A stretch of 9,969 nt of DNA, taken from assembly GCA_002503885.1 (NCBI GenBank), contig DASQ01000143.1, positions 1 through 9,969 of the forward strand. The letters are read 5' to 3'. Positions 1 through 6,122 of this stretch are shown here, piece by piece. The notes under the pieces are model-generated. The model searched no databases. It was not told where the DNA came from and saw nothing but the letters and a program-made list of their open reading frames with translations. The position numbers and the translations under genes were made by a program. The first letter of the stretch is position 1. Each line of letters begins with the position of its first letter. This DNA comes from Methanoculleus marisnigri. GTDB taxonomy: Archaea > Halobacteriota > Methanomicrobia > Methanomicrobiales > Methanoculleaceae.

Positions 1-474
1 CCCCGATATAGCCTCTTGTCGCACGCCCCCTTATCGCTCCCAGCGTGGGAGGAGGGGCAGAAGAAGATGGCCGGAGGCGAGCCGGTCGAGGGGCTCGAGG
101 TAGAGTTCCGCCGCAAAGACGGGTCCGTGGCATTCGTAGAACTGAACGAGTCCCCGATCATCGAGCATGGAAGAGTGGTCGGCGTCCAGGCGGTGGGCAG
201 GGATATCACCGGGCGAAAGCACGACGAGGAGCTCAAAAACCGGGCCTTCGGGCAGATCGAACGAAACATCGAACAGTTTGCCGTCCTCGGCGACCACATC
301 CGCCAGCCCCTGCAGGTGACCCTCGGGAGAGCGGAACTGCTCGACGACGAGAAGGCGGCAGCGATCATTCGTAATCAGGTCGAGCGGATCAACGAGTACA
401 TCAGACAGCTGGACCGAGGATGGGTGGAGTCCCGGATGGTCCGCGATTTCCTCCGGCGGCATGAGCGGGGGTGA
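1..474 (+). CDS. PAS-domain sensor protein, C-terminal part (5' truncated by window edge)
   Basis: The frame is open from the first base, so the gene starts upstream of the window. About 157 residues are visible. The first part is the end of a PAS domain: EFRRKDGSVAFVELNESPI followed by a VVGVQAVGRDITGRK strand, the usual end of a PAS fold with its linker. Next comes a helical region with LGDHIRQPLQVTLGRAELL, which resembles the dimerisation/H-box segment of methanogen PAS kinases and has a His in the expected place. The protein stops soon after (VRDFLRRH), with no HATPase domain. This architecture is common among PAS proteins of Methanomicrobiales. I infer a cytoplasmic or membrane-linked signal sensor. 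The ligand and partner are unknown, and no response regulator lies beside it. It converges on the minus-strand gene ending at 530. Confidence 0.8.
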   Translation, partial: PRYSLLSHAPLSLPAWEEGQKKMAGGEPVEGLEVEFRRKDGSVAFVELNESPIIEHGRVVGVQAVGRDITGRKHDEELKNRAFGQIERNIEQFAVLGDHIRQPLQVTLGRAELLDDEKAAAIIRNQVERINEYIRQLDRGWVESRMVRDFLRRHERG

Positions 475-529
475 GCCCGGTGATTCAGCCGAACCGGCCC
501 GGCAGGGATCCCCCGCGGATTGCTTACCC

Positions 530-715
530 TTACCGCCCGGCAGGTGGTTTTTCCGTGACCGAATCGATCCCGATGTCACAGTCCTGTATCGCGCCGTGTT
601 CGGAAAAAACCGAGCGAATTTCTCCAAGAATCCGCTCTGCCAGCATTCGCGCATCGCCCTCCTGGTCGGTATCCATCTCGATGAACCCGGCCAGTTCTAT
701 ACGGAACTTTTTCAT
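530..715 (-). CDS. Small conserved-looking hypothetical protein, 61 aa
   Basis: The protein is MKKFRIELAGFIEMDTDQEG and onward, mixed beta/alpha by eye, acidic, with one Cys (in QDCDIGID) and no membrane segment. I do not recognise a family. It is judged real because a strong ribosome binding site, GGAGGT, lies six bases before the ATG on the minus strand, and because it begins 42 nt after the mrp stop codon on the same strand, so it is probably co-transcribed. The 'amphipathic strand, long helix, acidic tail' layout is that of a small single-domain protein. No function can be assigned from sequence; a link to Fe-S cluster handling is only suggested by its neighbour. Confidence 0.65.
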   Translation of the reverse strand: MKKFRIELAGFIEMDTDQEGDARMLAERILGEIRSVFSEHGAIQDCDIGIDSVTEKPPAGR

Positions 716-757
716 GGCATTTACCTCCGTCTTCCCGCAGAGCCTACCCCTGGTGTC

Positions 758-1657
758 CTAAAGTCCATGGGTAGTTGGCTCCTCTCCGATACTGCTGAGA
801 ACCGCCTGCACGACCCTGTCCACATGCTCCCACGTGGGGTTATCCGCGCTCATACCCGGACGCCGGACAATAAACGGGCGCCCTTCGTCACCGGCTTTGC
901 GCATGTCGGGGTCCAGAGGGATACTGCCGAGGTACGGCACGCCAAGGTCCTCTGCGGCCTTCTTCCCCCCGCCCTGTCCGAAGAGGTCGATCTCCTTGCC
1001 GCAGTGCGGGCAAACCATTCCACTCATGTTCTCGACGATGCCGAGAACCTTAATATCCATTTTCTCGACGAACTTCACGGCCTTGGTCGAGTCGAGTATG
1101 GCAACCTCCTGCGGCGTCGTGACAATAACGGCACCGGCAACGTTCGGGGCGAGCTGGATGATCGATAACGCCTCGTCTCCCGTGCCCGGGGGCAGATCCA
1201 CCACGAGGTAGTCCAGGTCTCCCCAGTTGACATCTGCGAGGAACTGTTTGATGACCTGCATCTTCATGGGGCCGCGCCAGATGACAGGAGTGCTCTTATC
1301 CGGCAGGAGAAACGCCATCGAAACGACGCCAAGTGACGGCACTACGTATACCGGTTCAATCGTCGTGCCGTTCATCGACGTGAGTTTGGTCTCCTCGATG
1401 CCCATCATTTTGGGGATGTTGGGGCCGTGGATATCGAGATCGAGAAGACCCGTCTGGTAGCCGTGGTTCGCAAGCGCCATTGCAAGGTTCGCAGCCACCG
1501 TTGTCTTGCCGACGCCCCCTTTCCCACTCAGCACCAGGATAACGTGCCTGACACTCACTTCGACTTTTTCAAACGGGTTTTTCTGTTGCTGCTCGATTTC
1601 AGGAGAACCACCGCTCTGGGTCTCCGCATTCATGACCGTATCGTTTGCTTCTTCCAT
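758..1657 (-). CDS. Mrp/NBP35 (ApbC) family P-loop ATPase, iron-sulfur cluster carrier
   Basis: This is a 299-residue member of the MinD/Mrp ATPase superfamily, which in archaea and eukaryotes binds a [4Fe-4S] cluster between subunits and delivers it to apo-proteins in the cytoplasm. Visible motifs are the deviant Walker A GKGGVGKT (residues 45-52), the LLDLDIHGPNIPKM switch (about 71-84), RGPMKMQ (about 129-134), the Walker B-like DLPPGTGD (154-161) and the C-terminal CPHC pair (216-219) that ligates the shared cluster. A short Gln/Asn-rich N-terminal tail precedes the fold. An upstream in-frame ATG at 1678 exists, but I chose the ATG at 1657 because AGAGG lies seven bases before it, whereas nothing like a ribosome binding site precedes 1678. 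A TATA-like box lies at 1719-1726. The downstream gene is the 61-residue unknown. Confidence 0.93.
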   Translation of the reverse strand: MEEANDTVMNAETQSGGSPEIEQQQKNPFEKVEVSVRHVILVLSGKGGVGKTTVAANLAMALANHGYQTGLLDLDIHGPNIPKMMGIEETKLTSMNGTTIEPVYVVPSLGVVSMAFLLPDKSTPVIWRGPMKMQVIKQFLADVNWGDLDYLVVDLPPGTGDEALSIIQLAPNVAGAVIVTTPQEVAILDSTKAVKFVEKMDIKVLGIVENMSGMVCPHCGKEIDLFGQGGGKKAAEDLGVPYLGSIPLDPDMRKAGDEGRPFIVRRPGMSADNPTWEHVDRVVQAVLSSIGEEPTTHGL

Positions 1658-1718
1658 AACATATCCTCTGTACCCCATGCGTCCGGCGAAGAATGACTTT
1701 GTTCGCTGATCCGGGGTG

Positions 1719-1726
1719 TTTATAAG
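1719..1726 (-). promoter_or_regulatory. Putative TATA box of the mrp unit
   Basis: Read on the minus strand, the sequence is CTTATAAA, close to an archaeal TATA box. A start site about 25 nt downstream (near 1697) would give a leader of about 40 nt to the ATG at 1657, including the AGAGG ribosome binding site. It would leave only about 20 nt to the alternative ATG at 1678. Prediction from sequence only. Confidence 0.45.
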
Positions 1727-1886
1727 CCGAGTTCACACCGCTGGACGATGTTGTTCTTCCCGCCACCCTGGCATCCTCCAGACGAAACCGGCATTCCGGG
1801 TTTGCCTGGAGAGAGGAAGACCTGCGTATCAACCGCCAGACGGCTAATGCCGCAACACCTGTGTGCTACACGGCTTACATAACAAA

Positions 1887-1901
1887 GTTAACGCCGTTAA
1901 C
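1887..1901. promoter_or_regulatory. Perfect 15-bp palindrome GTTAACG-C-CGTTAAC, candidate operator
   Basis: Two 7-base arms, GTTAACG and CGTTAAC, are exact reverse complements around a single C. The site sits just downstream of a weak TATA-like CTTACATAA at about 1874-1882, so a repressor bound here would cover the space between the TATA box and the expected start near 1904. Location and symmetry suggest a dimeric regulator binding site for the redox operon. No known methanogen operator is matched with certainty. Confidence 0.4.
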
Positions 1902-1951
1902 AGAAAACATTACTGATACTTACATCCTCAAGAACCCCACCCGAAGATCCT

Positions 1952-1994
1952 CTGCAGGGAAAAAGTCTCCCTGCGGCCTGATCGGGCACGATCG
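1952..1994 (+). other. Two hairpins in the presumed leader of the redox operon
   Basis: The first hairpin pairs GCAGGGA (1954-1960) with TCCCTGC (1968-1974) across a 7-base loop, and extends by a T-G wobble and a C-G pair to 1952-1976. The second pairs GATCG (1980-1984) with CGATC (1989-1993) across a GGCA tetraloop. Both lie about 100-130 bases upstream of the start codon at 2085, so they would form in the 5' leader if transcription begins near the palindrome. A structured leader is an inference; no riboswitch class is recognised. Confidence 0.3.
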
Positions 1995-2084
1995 AGGAGA
2001 CTGAGACGGGTGCAGAAGACCATCTTGCCGGGAAACCCACGTTAAAGAGAAGGTATGGACACAGGGTAGATAGAGGGCTGTGTG

Positions 2085-3173
2085 ATGGCATTTGATCTAT
2101 CGAAATGTGACTTCTCGCGTTGCAGTGGAGAATGTCTCGTCCGCTGCCCGTATGTGGCATACGACGAGGCCGACGCAAAGAGCGCCATAAAATCCCTGAT
2201 ACGGGGAGAGGAGCACCCAATCCTGAAAGAGTGCATCACCTGCGCGGCATGCAACGATTTCTGTCCACGGGGCGCCAATCCCTGGGACCTCATTGCACGG
2301 CGGCAGGAAGAGACAGGCGCTCTCGGCATCCCCCCGGATGCAAAGCCGGCGAGCGACTGGCTGACAAAGCCGGCGACGGTCATCCGGAGGGGGAAGCAGG
2401 GCGGCCCGCTGATCTCCGCCGGCGGCATCTACGAGGTGGTGCCCCAGGCCGAGTTCCTCACGGGGCAGGTGTTTGAGGATGCAACCCTCATCGGGGGAGG
2501 GCCGTACGCGTGCGGGTTCACCGAGACCCACCTCGGGCGGGCGTCCCGGCCGCTGAAGTCCTTCCCGCAGTTCATCGCGAACCTCGCAAAAGCGGCCGAG
2601 GAGTTCGGGGTCGATGAGATCATCTTCACCCACGACGCCTGCTACAATGTGGCGACGACACTCGCGATGCAACAGGGGATAGAAGTGCCGTTCCGGCCGG
2701 TCCATATCCTCGAGTACATCAGGAACTGGCTCCGCGACCACCCTGACCGCATTGTCCACCCGCTCGGCATCAGCATCGCGGTGCAGGGCGGCTGCACAAC
2801 CCGCTACGCCCCGAAAGGCGGGGACCGCGAGATCTGGTCGGACTGGCTCGCCGATATCTTCGAGCTGATCGGTGTCAGATCGGTCGAGGAGAAGCGGACC
2901 TACACGGGAGACGATCGGCTCTGCTGCGGGTGCGGGATCTTCCATACCCAGCACGAACGGGCGCTCGAGATCCAGCGCAGGAATATCGGCGACGCCGCCG
3001 AGGCCGGCGCCGAAGAGCTCGTCTTCATCTGCCCGGCCTGCATCTCCGTGATGCGCGCGACCTGCCGGAAGATGGAACTCGAGCCGATCTACATCACCCA
3101 GCTGGTGAAACGTGCGCTGGGTGAGGAACTCGGACCCGCCGGCACCGCTGCGTTCGGGTACCCGGTGAAGTAA
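2085..3173 (+). CDS. Heterodisulfide reductase-related Fe-S protein: two N-terminal 4Fe-4S motifs plus CCG (cysteine-rich) domain
   Basis: A 362-residue soluble protein. Residues 8-21 hold the spacing C-x4-C-x3-C-x3-CP, and residues 50-60 hold CITCAACNDFCP (C-x2-C-x2-C-x3-CP), so two [4Fe-4S] clusters are expected. The C-terminal half resembles the CCG domain of heterodisulfide reductase HdrB/HdrD and GlpC-type proteins: GGC at 235-237, LCCGCG with the paired C280-C281, and CPAC at 316-319. Additional Cys at 143 (GPYACG) and 186 (HDACYN) may be a degenerate first CCG half. The family moves electrons between ferredoxin-like clusters and a thiol or quinone-type acceptor; the partner here is unknown. 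The start is the ATG at 2085, with GAGGG seven bases upstream; a GTG at 2082 is less well spaced. It is first in an operon with two PPOX-like proteins and a ferredoxin. Confidence 0.85.
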   Translation: MAFDLSKCDFSRCSGECLVRCPYVAYDEADAKSAIKSLIRGEEHPILKECITCAACNDFCPRGANPWDLIARRQEETGALGIPPDAKPASDWLTKPATVIRRGKQGGPLISAGGIYEVVPQAEFLTGQVFEDATLIGGGPYACGFTETHLGRASRPLKSFPQFIANLAKAAEEFGVDEIIFTHDACYNVATTLAMQQGIEVPFRPVHILEYIRNWLRDHPDRIVHPLGISIAVQGGCTTRYAPKGGDREIWSDWLADIFELIGVRSVEEKRTYTGDDRLCCGCGIFHTQHERALEIQRRNIGDAAEAGAEELVFICPACISVMRATCRKMELEPIYITQLVKRALGEELGPAGTAAFGYPVK

Positions 3174-3191
3174 TCAGGTGAGGTGAGAAGA

Positions 3192-3683
3192 ATGGTGAAG
3201 TTTACGAAGGAGATGAAAGAAGCCCTGCGGGTTCCCGGCAAAGGAGGGAGCCTGATCTACCTCTGCACGTCGAGCAGGGACGGCAACCCCAACATCGCCG
3301 CGATGCGGTTCGTCGCCACGCACATGGACGACAAGATCCTGATCGCCGATATGTTCCTCTTGAAGACGAAGGCGAACATCAAGGAGAATCCCAATGTCGC
3401 GGTCACCATCTGCCATCCACTCGAAGAAGGGCGGTGGTGGGTCTTCCGGGGGAAGGCCGTGGACATGGAGTACGGGTTCCCGCGGGATTTCGACTGGTAC
3501 GGCGCAAACGCGACTGATATCCTGGACGAGTGGGGCAACTGGAACAAGTCCGAACCGCCGGACGAGGTGCCGCCCGACATCGTCTTCCCGAGAGCAGTCC
3601 AGCGCGGGGTTGTGGTGGTGCATGTCGAGGAGGCCTACTCCATTGAGCCCGGGCATACGGGCGAGAGGATTCTTTCGGAGTGA
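3192..3683 (+). CDS. Pyridoxamine 5'-phosphate oxidase-related FMN-binding split-barrel protein (copy 1)
   Basis: 163 residues, matching the usual length of single-domain flavin split-barrel proteins. The conserved core is visible as GSLIYLCTSSRDGNPNIAAM (about 18-37), then ILIADMFLLKTKANIKENPN and VAVTICHP, the typical 'PNIAxxRF...LLKTxxNIKENPxVAV' pattern. In this family the barrel dimer binds FMN (or F420 in relatives) and acts as a flavin reductase or redox partner. The C-terminus ends in a VVVHVEEAYSIEPGHTGER element shared with the next gene. The ATG at 3192 was chosen because GAGGTGA lies five bases upstream; a GTG at 3183 is too close to any ribosome binding site. It lies 18 nt after the Fe-S protein stop, so it is co-transcribed. 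Substrate unknown. Confidence 0.85.
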   Translation: MVKFTKEMKEALRVPGKGGSLIYLCTSSRDGNPNIAAMRFVATHMDDKILIADMFLLKTKANIKENPNVAVTICHPLEEGRWWVFRGKAVDMEYGFPRDFDWYGANATDILDEWGNWNKSEPPDEVPPDIVFPRAVQRGVVVVHVEEAYSIEPGHTGERILSE

Positions 3684-3688
3684 TCGGG

Positions 3689-4168
3689 ATGACGGTAAAC
3701 CTTACAGACAGGATGAAAGCATGGATTGAGGCGATGGGATGCCACCTCTGTGTCGCGACACCGGGGGGCGTGCCGTTCGTGGTGCTGGGGCGCTACGCGC
3801 AGGCGACAGCCGGCGACGAGGTGGCGTTCGCGCTCGCGGAGGACGAGGCGAAGGTCATCGCCCCCGTGTTGTCGGAGAACCCCCGGGTGGCATTCGGCAT
3901 ATCACGGCAGGGCGGCATCCGCGCGGCATACCAGTTCAAGGGGACGGGACAACTCCTCCGTTCAGGGGAGGCCTTCGACGCGGTTGCAGCGCGAGCAAAA
4001 GACGAGAAAGGGATAGAAACCGGGGCTGTACTCCTCGTGCACCTGAACGAACTCTACTGCACGAAGCCCGGGTATGAAGCCGGGCTGAGGCTGGATGGCA
4101 TGCCACCTGAGGAACTCGATGCGTGGGAGCGGCAGCGCTGGAAGGACGTGCCGAGGAAGCGGGCCTGA
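3689..4168 (+). CDS. Pyridoxamine 5'-phosphate oxidase-related FMN-binding split-barrel protein (copy 2)
   Basis: 159 residues. The order of elements matches the preceding gene: a helix (LTDRMKAWIEAM), a strand pair (HLCVATPGGVPFVVLGRYAQ), the 'VIAPVLSENPRVAFGI' segment equivalent to the NIKENPNVAVTI segment of copy 1, and a C-terminal VLLVHLNELYCTKPGYEAGLR that aligns with VVVVHVEEAYSIEPGHTGER. The two genes therefore look like an old tandem duplication with strong divergence, and probably form a heterodimer or two related flavoproteins. GGAGTGA, made by the end of the upstream gene, lies five bases before the ATG at 3689. A GTG at 3680 overlaps the previous stop but is poorly spaced. It is followed 6 nt later by the ferredoxin gene. 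Confidence 0.8.
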   Translation: MTVNLTDRMKAWIEAMGCHLCVATPGGVPFVVLGRYAQATAGDEVAFALAEDEAKVIAPVLSENPRVAFGISRQGGIRAAYQFKGTGQLLRSGEAFDAVAARAKDEKGIETGAVLLVHLNELYCTKPGYEAGLRLDGMPPEELDAWERQRWKDVPRKRA

Positions 4169-4174
4169 GGTTCG

Positions 4175-4462
4175 ATGACCGGCGACCGAAAAGAGACGGA
4201 CGGCAAGAAGATGCCGGACCGGTTCCCCTGGATCATTCCCTTCGCATGCGAGGGGTGCGGCGACTGTGTCGAGGCGTGTCCGACCGGCTCGATCGAACTT
4301 GTGGACCTGGGAAAAAAGATCGACAAGGCCTGGATCACGAACCCCGACACCTGCATCGGGTGCGGGAAGTGCGCACAGGCCTGTGTCGTGGGCGCCGTGC
4401 AGATGACGTCGTACGTCGAGAAGGCACTCCGGCGATACCGCGAGAAGACGACGCCGGAGTGA
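4175..4462 (+). CDS. 2[4Fe-4S] ferredoxin-type protein
   Basis: 95 residues with two bacterial-type cluster motifs: CEGCGDCVEACP (Cys 25, 28, 31, 35) and CIGCGKCAQACV (Cys 60, 63, 66, 70). The longer-than-usual linker between the motifs (LVDLGKKIDKAWITNPDT) and the charged N-terminal tail and C-terminal helix (VEKALRRYREKT) suggest a subunit-like ferredoxin that docks onto a partner. The start ATG follows TGAGG, which overlaps the stop of the previous gene. As last gene of the operon it is the likely electron donor or acceptor for the Fe-S/CCG and flavin proteins. Domain assignment is certain; the pathway role is inferred. Confidence 0.9.
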   Translation: MTGDRKETDGKKMPDRFPWIIPFACEGCGDCVEACPTGSIELVDLGKKIDKAWITNPDTCIGCGKCAQACVVGAVQMTSYVEKALRRYREKTTPE

Positions 4463-4581
4463 CCGGCGATTCGGCTCCCTCTTTTCAGGATCGTGGGGCG
4501 AGGAGCCCCCCGACTTAAGTCGGGGGAGGTATCGGCCCTCGGCGTGTCCCGATACACTTTCACCCCGCACGGGCACTTGTT

Positions 4582-4839
4582 ATGCCTGGGGAGTGCCCAC
4601 AGGGATCTGGTTGCGCCACAGAAGGCACGAAGCAGGTGAGTATCTTTCCTGCGGATTACCGTTACACGCGATTGGCGCAAACGACACCACAGTGCAGCGA
4701 CATTGCTGCCAGGGCCGCCGTCAACCGGCCCATTGCGGTCTGCTCCCCCGCTATTGGAGGAGAAGTTGAATCGCAAGCCTGTAAAGAGCGTGGTACCACA
4801 CACGGCACCATGCCCCCGACTTCAGTCGGGGGTAGTTGA
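4582..4839 (+). pseudogene. tnpB C-terminal tail remnant
   Basis: A short open frame (85 codons) whose stop codon lies in the TTGAC of the element's right end. The segment DIAARAAVNRPIAV aligns with PRIIGRGRVNRPVRI near the end of the other TnpB in this window, in equivalent position relative to the terminal hairpin. Everything upstream of that, including the RuvC active site and zinc finger, is missing. The remaining codons are therefore best seen as the 3' coding part of an internally deleted tnpB that overlaps its guide-RNA scaffold, not as a working protein. Confidence 0.4.
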
Positions 4840-4840
4840 C
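4713..4840 (+). ncRNA. Putative omega (guide) RNA scaffold of the deleted TnpB element
   Basis: In TnpB elements the guide RNA comes from the 3' end of tnpB plus the right end, and the bases just after the end act as guide. Here the shared block from GGGCCGCCGTCAACCGGCCC to the terminal hairpin is kept although the protein is gone. The bases following 4840 (CGCACCCCGAATGATTCGAG) would be the guide, which is the antisense of the last mch codons. Expression is not shown by the sequence. Confidence 0.35.
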
Positions 4841-5781
4841 CGCACCCCGAATGATTCGAGCAGCACGTCGGCGTTCAGGCTGCCGAAATGGTAGACCTCG
4901 CCGGACGTTGAATCGTTGATCGTGACCTCCGCCGGCGAGAAGGCGAGCAGGGAGTCCACCTTCAGGAAGTCGTAGCCAGCGTCCTTGAGCACCCGGCCAA
5001 ACGGCCTCCCGTAGTCAGGGGAGGTCTGCGAGGGCAGGGTTGCAAAGACCGGGTCGTAGCCTTCCGCGACGAGGGAGACCGAGCCGTAGTAGATGTTGCA
5101 GTCGTTGGTCGCCCCCATCGCCTCGATGCCGGTTCGCTTTACAGGCGCTATCGGCGACCGCCCCGCCGCATGGCTGATGCGGAGGGTGTCGTATCCCCTC
5201 TCTTCGAGTTTGTGGAGGGTCGCCGTGACGACCCGCCCGGAGATCTGTACCGAGCCAACGAGGCTGCGTGTCGGGGCGACAAGGACGTAGAGGTTTTCCG
5301 GGTCGATGCCGCATTTTTCCGCGATGAAACCGGTGACCTCCTCATCCGGGAGGGTATCCGCTTCCAGCGCCAGGATGCCGAACCGGGAGGTGTCGTGATA
5401 GCCGATCTTCCGATAGGTCTCTTTCGGTTTGGCGGCCAGTGCCCGCGCCGGGCCCGAAGCCATGGCGGAGTAGTTCCCGACTTTGAGCACCCATCCGGCC
5501 TTCTGCGAACCGAGACACGCAAGAGCGGGATGGCTCACGACGAGGTTCAGGAACGGGACCGGCACGTCCCCCACCCGGTCCATGGTTATCGCCGTCGTCG
5601 CAAGCCCTCCAAGGCAGGCCTCCACAAAGAGGGTGCCCGCCCGGTAACTCCCGGGCACGTGCACACCGCAGTCGATGCACGTCACACCATTCTCCTGCTC
5701 TGCAACCGCTACCCTGAGTTCGTCCCGACGGTCGATCATCTCTCTCACGGCAGGCATCGCCGTGCTGTTGATGCTGAGCAT
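4822..5781 (-). CDS. mch: N5,N10-methenyltetrahydromethanopterin cyclohydrolase
   Basis: The gene encodes Mch, 319 residues, which hydrolyses or forms methenyl-H4MPT from formyl-H4MPT in the cytoplasm during CO2 reduction to methane. Recognisable family features include the N-terminus MLSINSTAMPAVREMIDR, then ENGVTCIDCGV, EACLGGLATT, NYSAMASGPARAL and RKIGYHDTS, then LVAPTRSLVGSVQISGRVV and GRSPIAP, and the end VYHFGSLNADVLLESFGVR. The start ATG is preceded by GAGGTGA five bases upstream. The natural protein appears to end near FGVR; the last residues STTPD and the TGA stop are read from the right end of the transposon remnant. The fold should be unaffected because only the extreme C-terminus changes. 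A weak TATA-like CTAAAG lies near 5819-5825. Confidence 0.95.
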   Translation of the reverse strand: MLSINSTAMPAVREMIDRRDELRVAVAEQENGVTCIDCGVHVPGSYRAGTLFVEACLGGLATTAITMDRVGDVPVPFLNLVVSHPALACLGSQKAGWVLKVGNYSAMASGPARALAAKPKETYRKIGYHDTSRFGILALEADTLPDEEVTGFIAEKCGIDPENLYVLVAPTRSLVGSVQISGRVVTATLHKLEERGYDTLRISHAAGRSPIAPVKRTGIEAMGATNDCNIYYGSVSLVAEGYDPVFATLPSQTSPDYGRPFGRVLKDAGYDFLKVDSLLAFSPAEVTINDSTSGEVYHFGSLNADVLLESFGVRSTTPD

Positions 5782-5858
5782 CGTCTTCACCTCTCTTACG
5801 GGGGATAGGATACGGAACGCTTTAGCAGTTCTCCTCCGGGCATACACGAGAAATTCTC

Positions 5859-6043
5859 TCACGACCCCGGTCTGGTGCCGGCCGCGCCGAGCAGCCCGGC
5901 ATCGGCGAGCCACCCGATCAGACCGAGGGCAATGTCGCCGATGACGATCCCGGCGGCTGTCGCTCCCGCCACCCGGTCGGCCGCACATCTTCGGCAAACT
6001 GCCGGGCGGCCTCCGGCGAGGGGAACTCGAAGGTCCGTTCCAT
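5859..6043 (-). pseudogene. Small membrane-protein gene, apparently frameshifted
   Basis: From the ATG at 6043 the frame reads MERTFEFPSPEAARQFAEDV and then turns into low-quality Arg/Pro/Ser sequence, ending after 41 codons at 5918. In the next frame the sequence continues sensibly as VAGATAAGIV and IGDIALGLIGWLADAGL, a Gly/Ala-rich hydrophobic segment, and stops at 5859. The total of 185 bases is not a multiple of three, as expected from a single indel around 5960. GGGTGA lies four bases before the ATG, and a TTTTTATA box lies further upstream at 6123-6130. The original product would be about 61 residues with one transmembrane or glycine-zipper helix. An intact 41-residue peptide, or a sequencing error, is the alternative. 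The function is unknown. Confidence 0.4.
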
Positions 6044-6122
6044 GGGTTCACCCCGACACCTCCCGGCCATGGCCGTCTGCACTTCGCCGGGAAGTAGGTT
6101 GCGCGACCCTGTGCGGGGATGG

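Larger units (their letters stand above)
1679..2084. other. Divergent intergenic region between mrp and the redox operon
   Basis: About 400 bases without a convincing gene. A 43-codon frame from 1748 on the plus strand has no ribosome binding site and no recognisable content. The region holds the mrp TATA box, an AT-richer stretch around 1870-1920 with the palindrome at 1887-1901 that probably contains the plus-strand promoter, and two hairpins at 1952-1994 in the presumed leader of the operon that starts at 2085. Confidence 0.6.
4507..4840 (+). mobile_element. Internally deleted IS200/IS605-type (IS1341/TnpB) element, MITE-like remnant
   Basis: The right end is the hairpin CCCCCGACTTCAGTCGGGGG (4813-4832) followed by TAGTTGAC, ending at 4840. 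The last 14 bases, CGGGGGTAGTTGAC, are identical to the right end of the tnpB element at 9721-9734 (read on the minus strand). About 120 bases inside, GTCAACCGGCCC is again shared with that element at nearly the same distance from the end (121 versus 125 bases). A second perfect palindrome, CCCCCGACTTAAGTCGGGGG (4507-4526), marks a possible left end, or the right end of another fragment. A GTATCGG/CCGATAC stem (4529-4555) follows it. No transposase Y1 gene and no TnpB catalytic core remain. The left boundary is uncertain. Confidence 0.6.

Noticed and set aside
461..1168. Long plus-strand open frame (235 codons)
   Set aside because: It is antisense to the mrp gene, whose motifs are unmistakable, and its own translation resembles no protein.
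1748..1882. 43-codon plus-strand frame in the mrp upstream region
   Set aside because: No ribosome binding site, no conserved-looking content, Pro-rich.
4500..4840. CRISPR-like repeat because of two similar 20-base palindromes
   Set aside because: Only two copies about 300 bases apart, and the second matches a transposon end.
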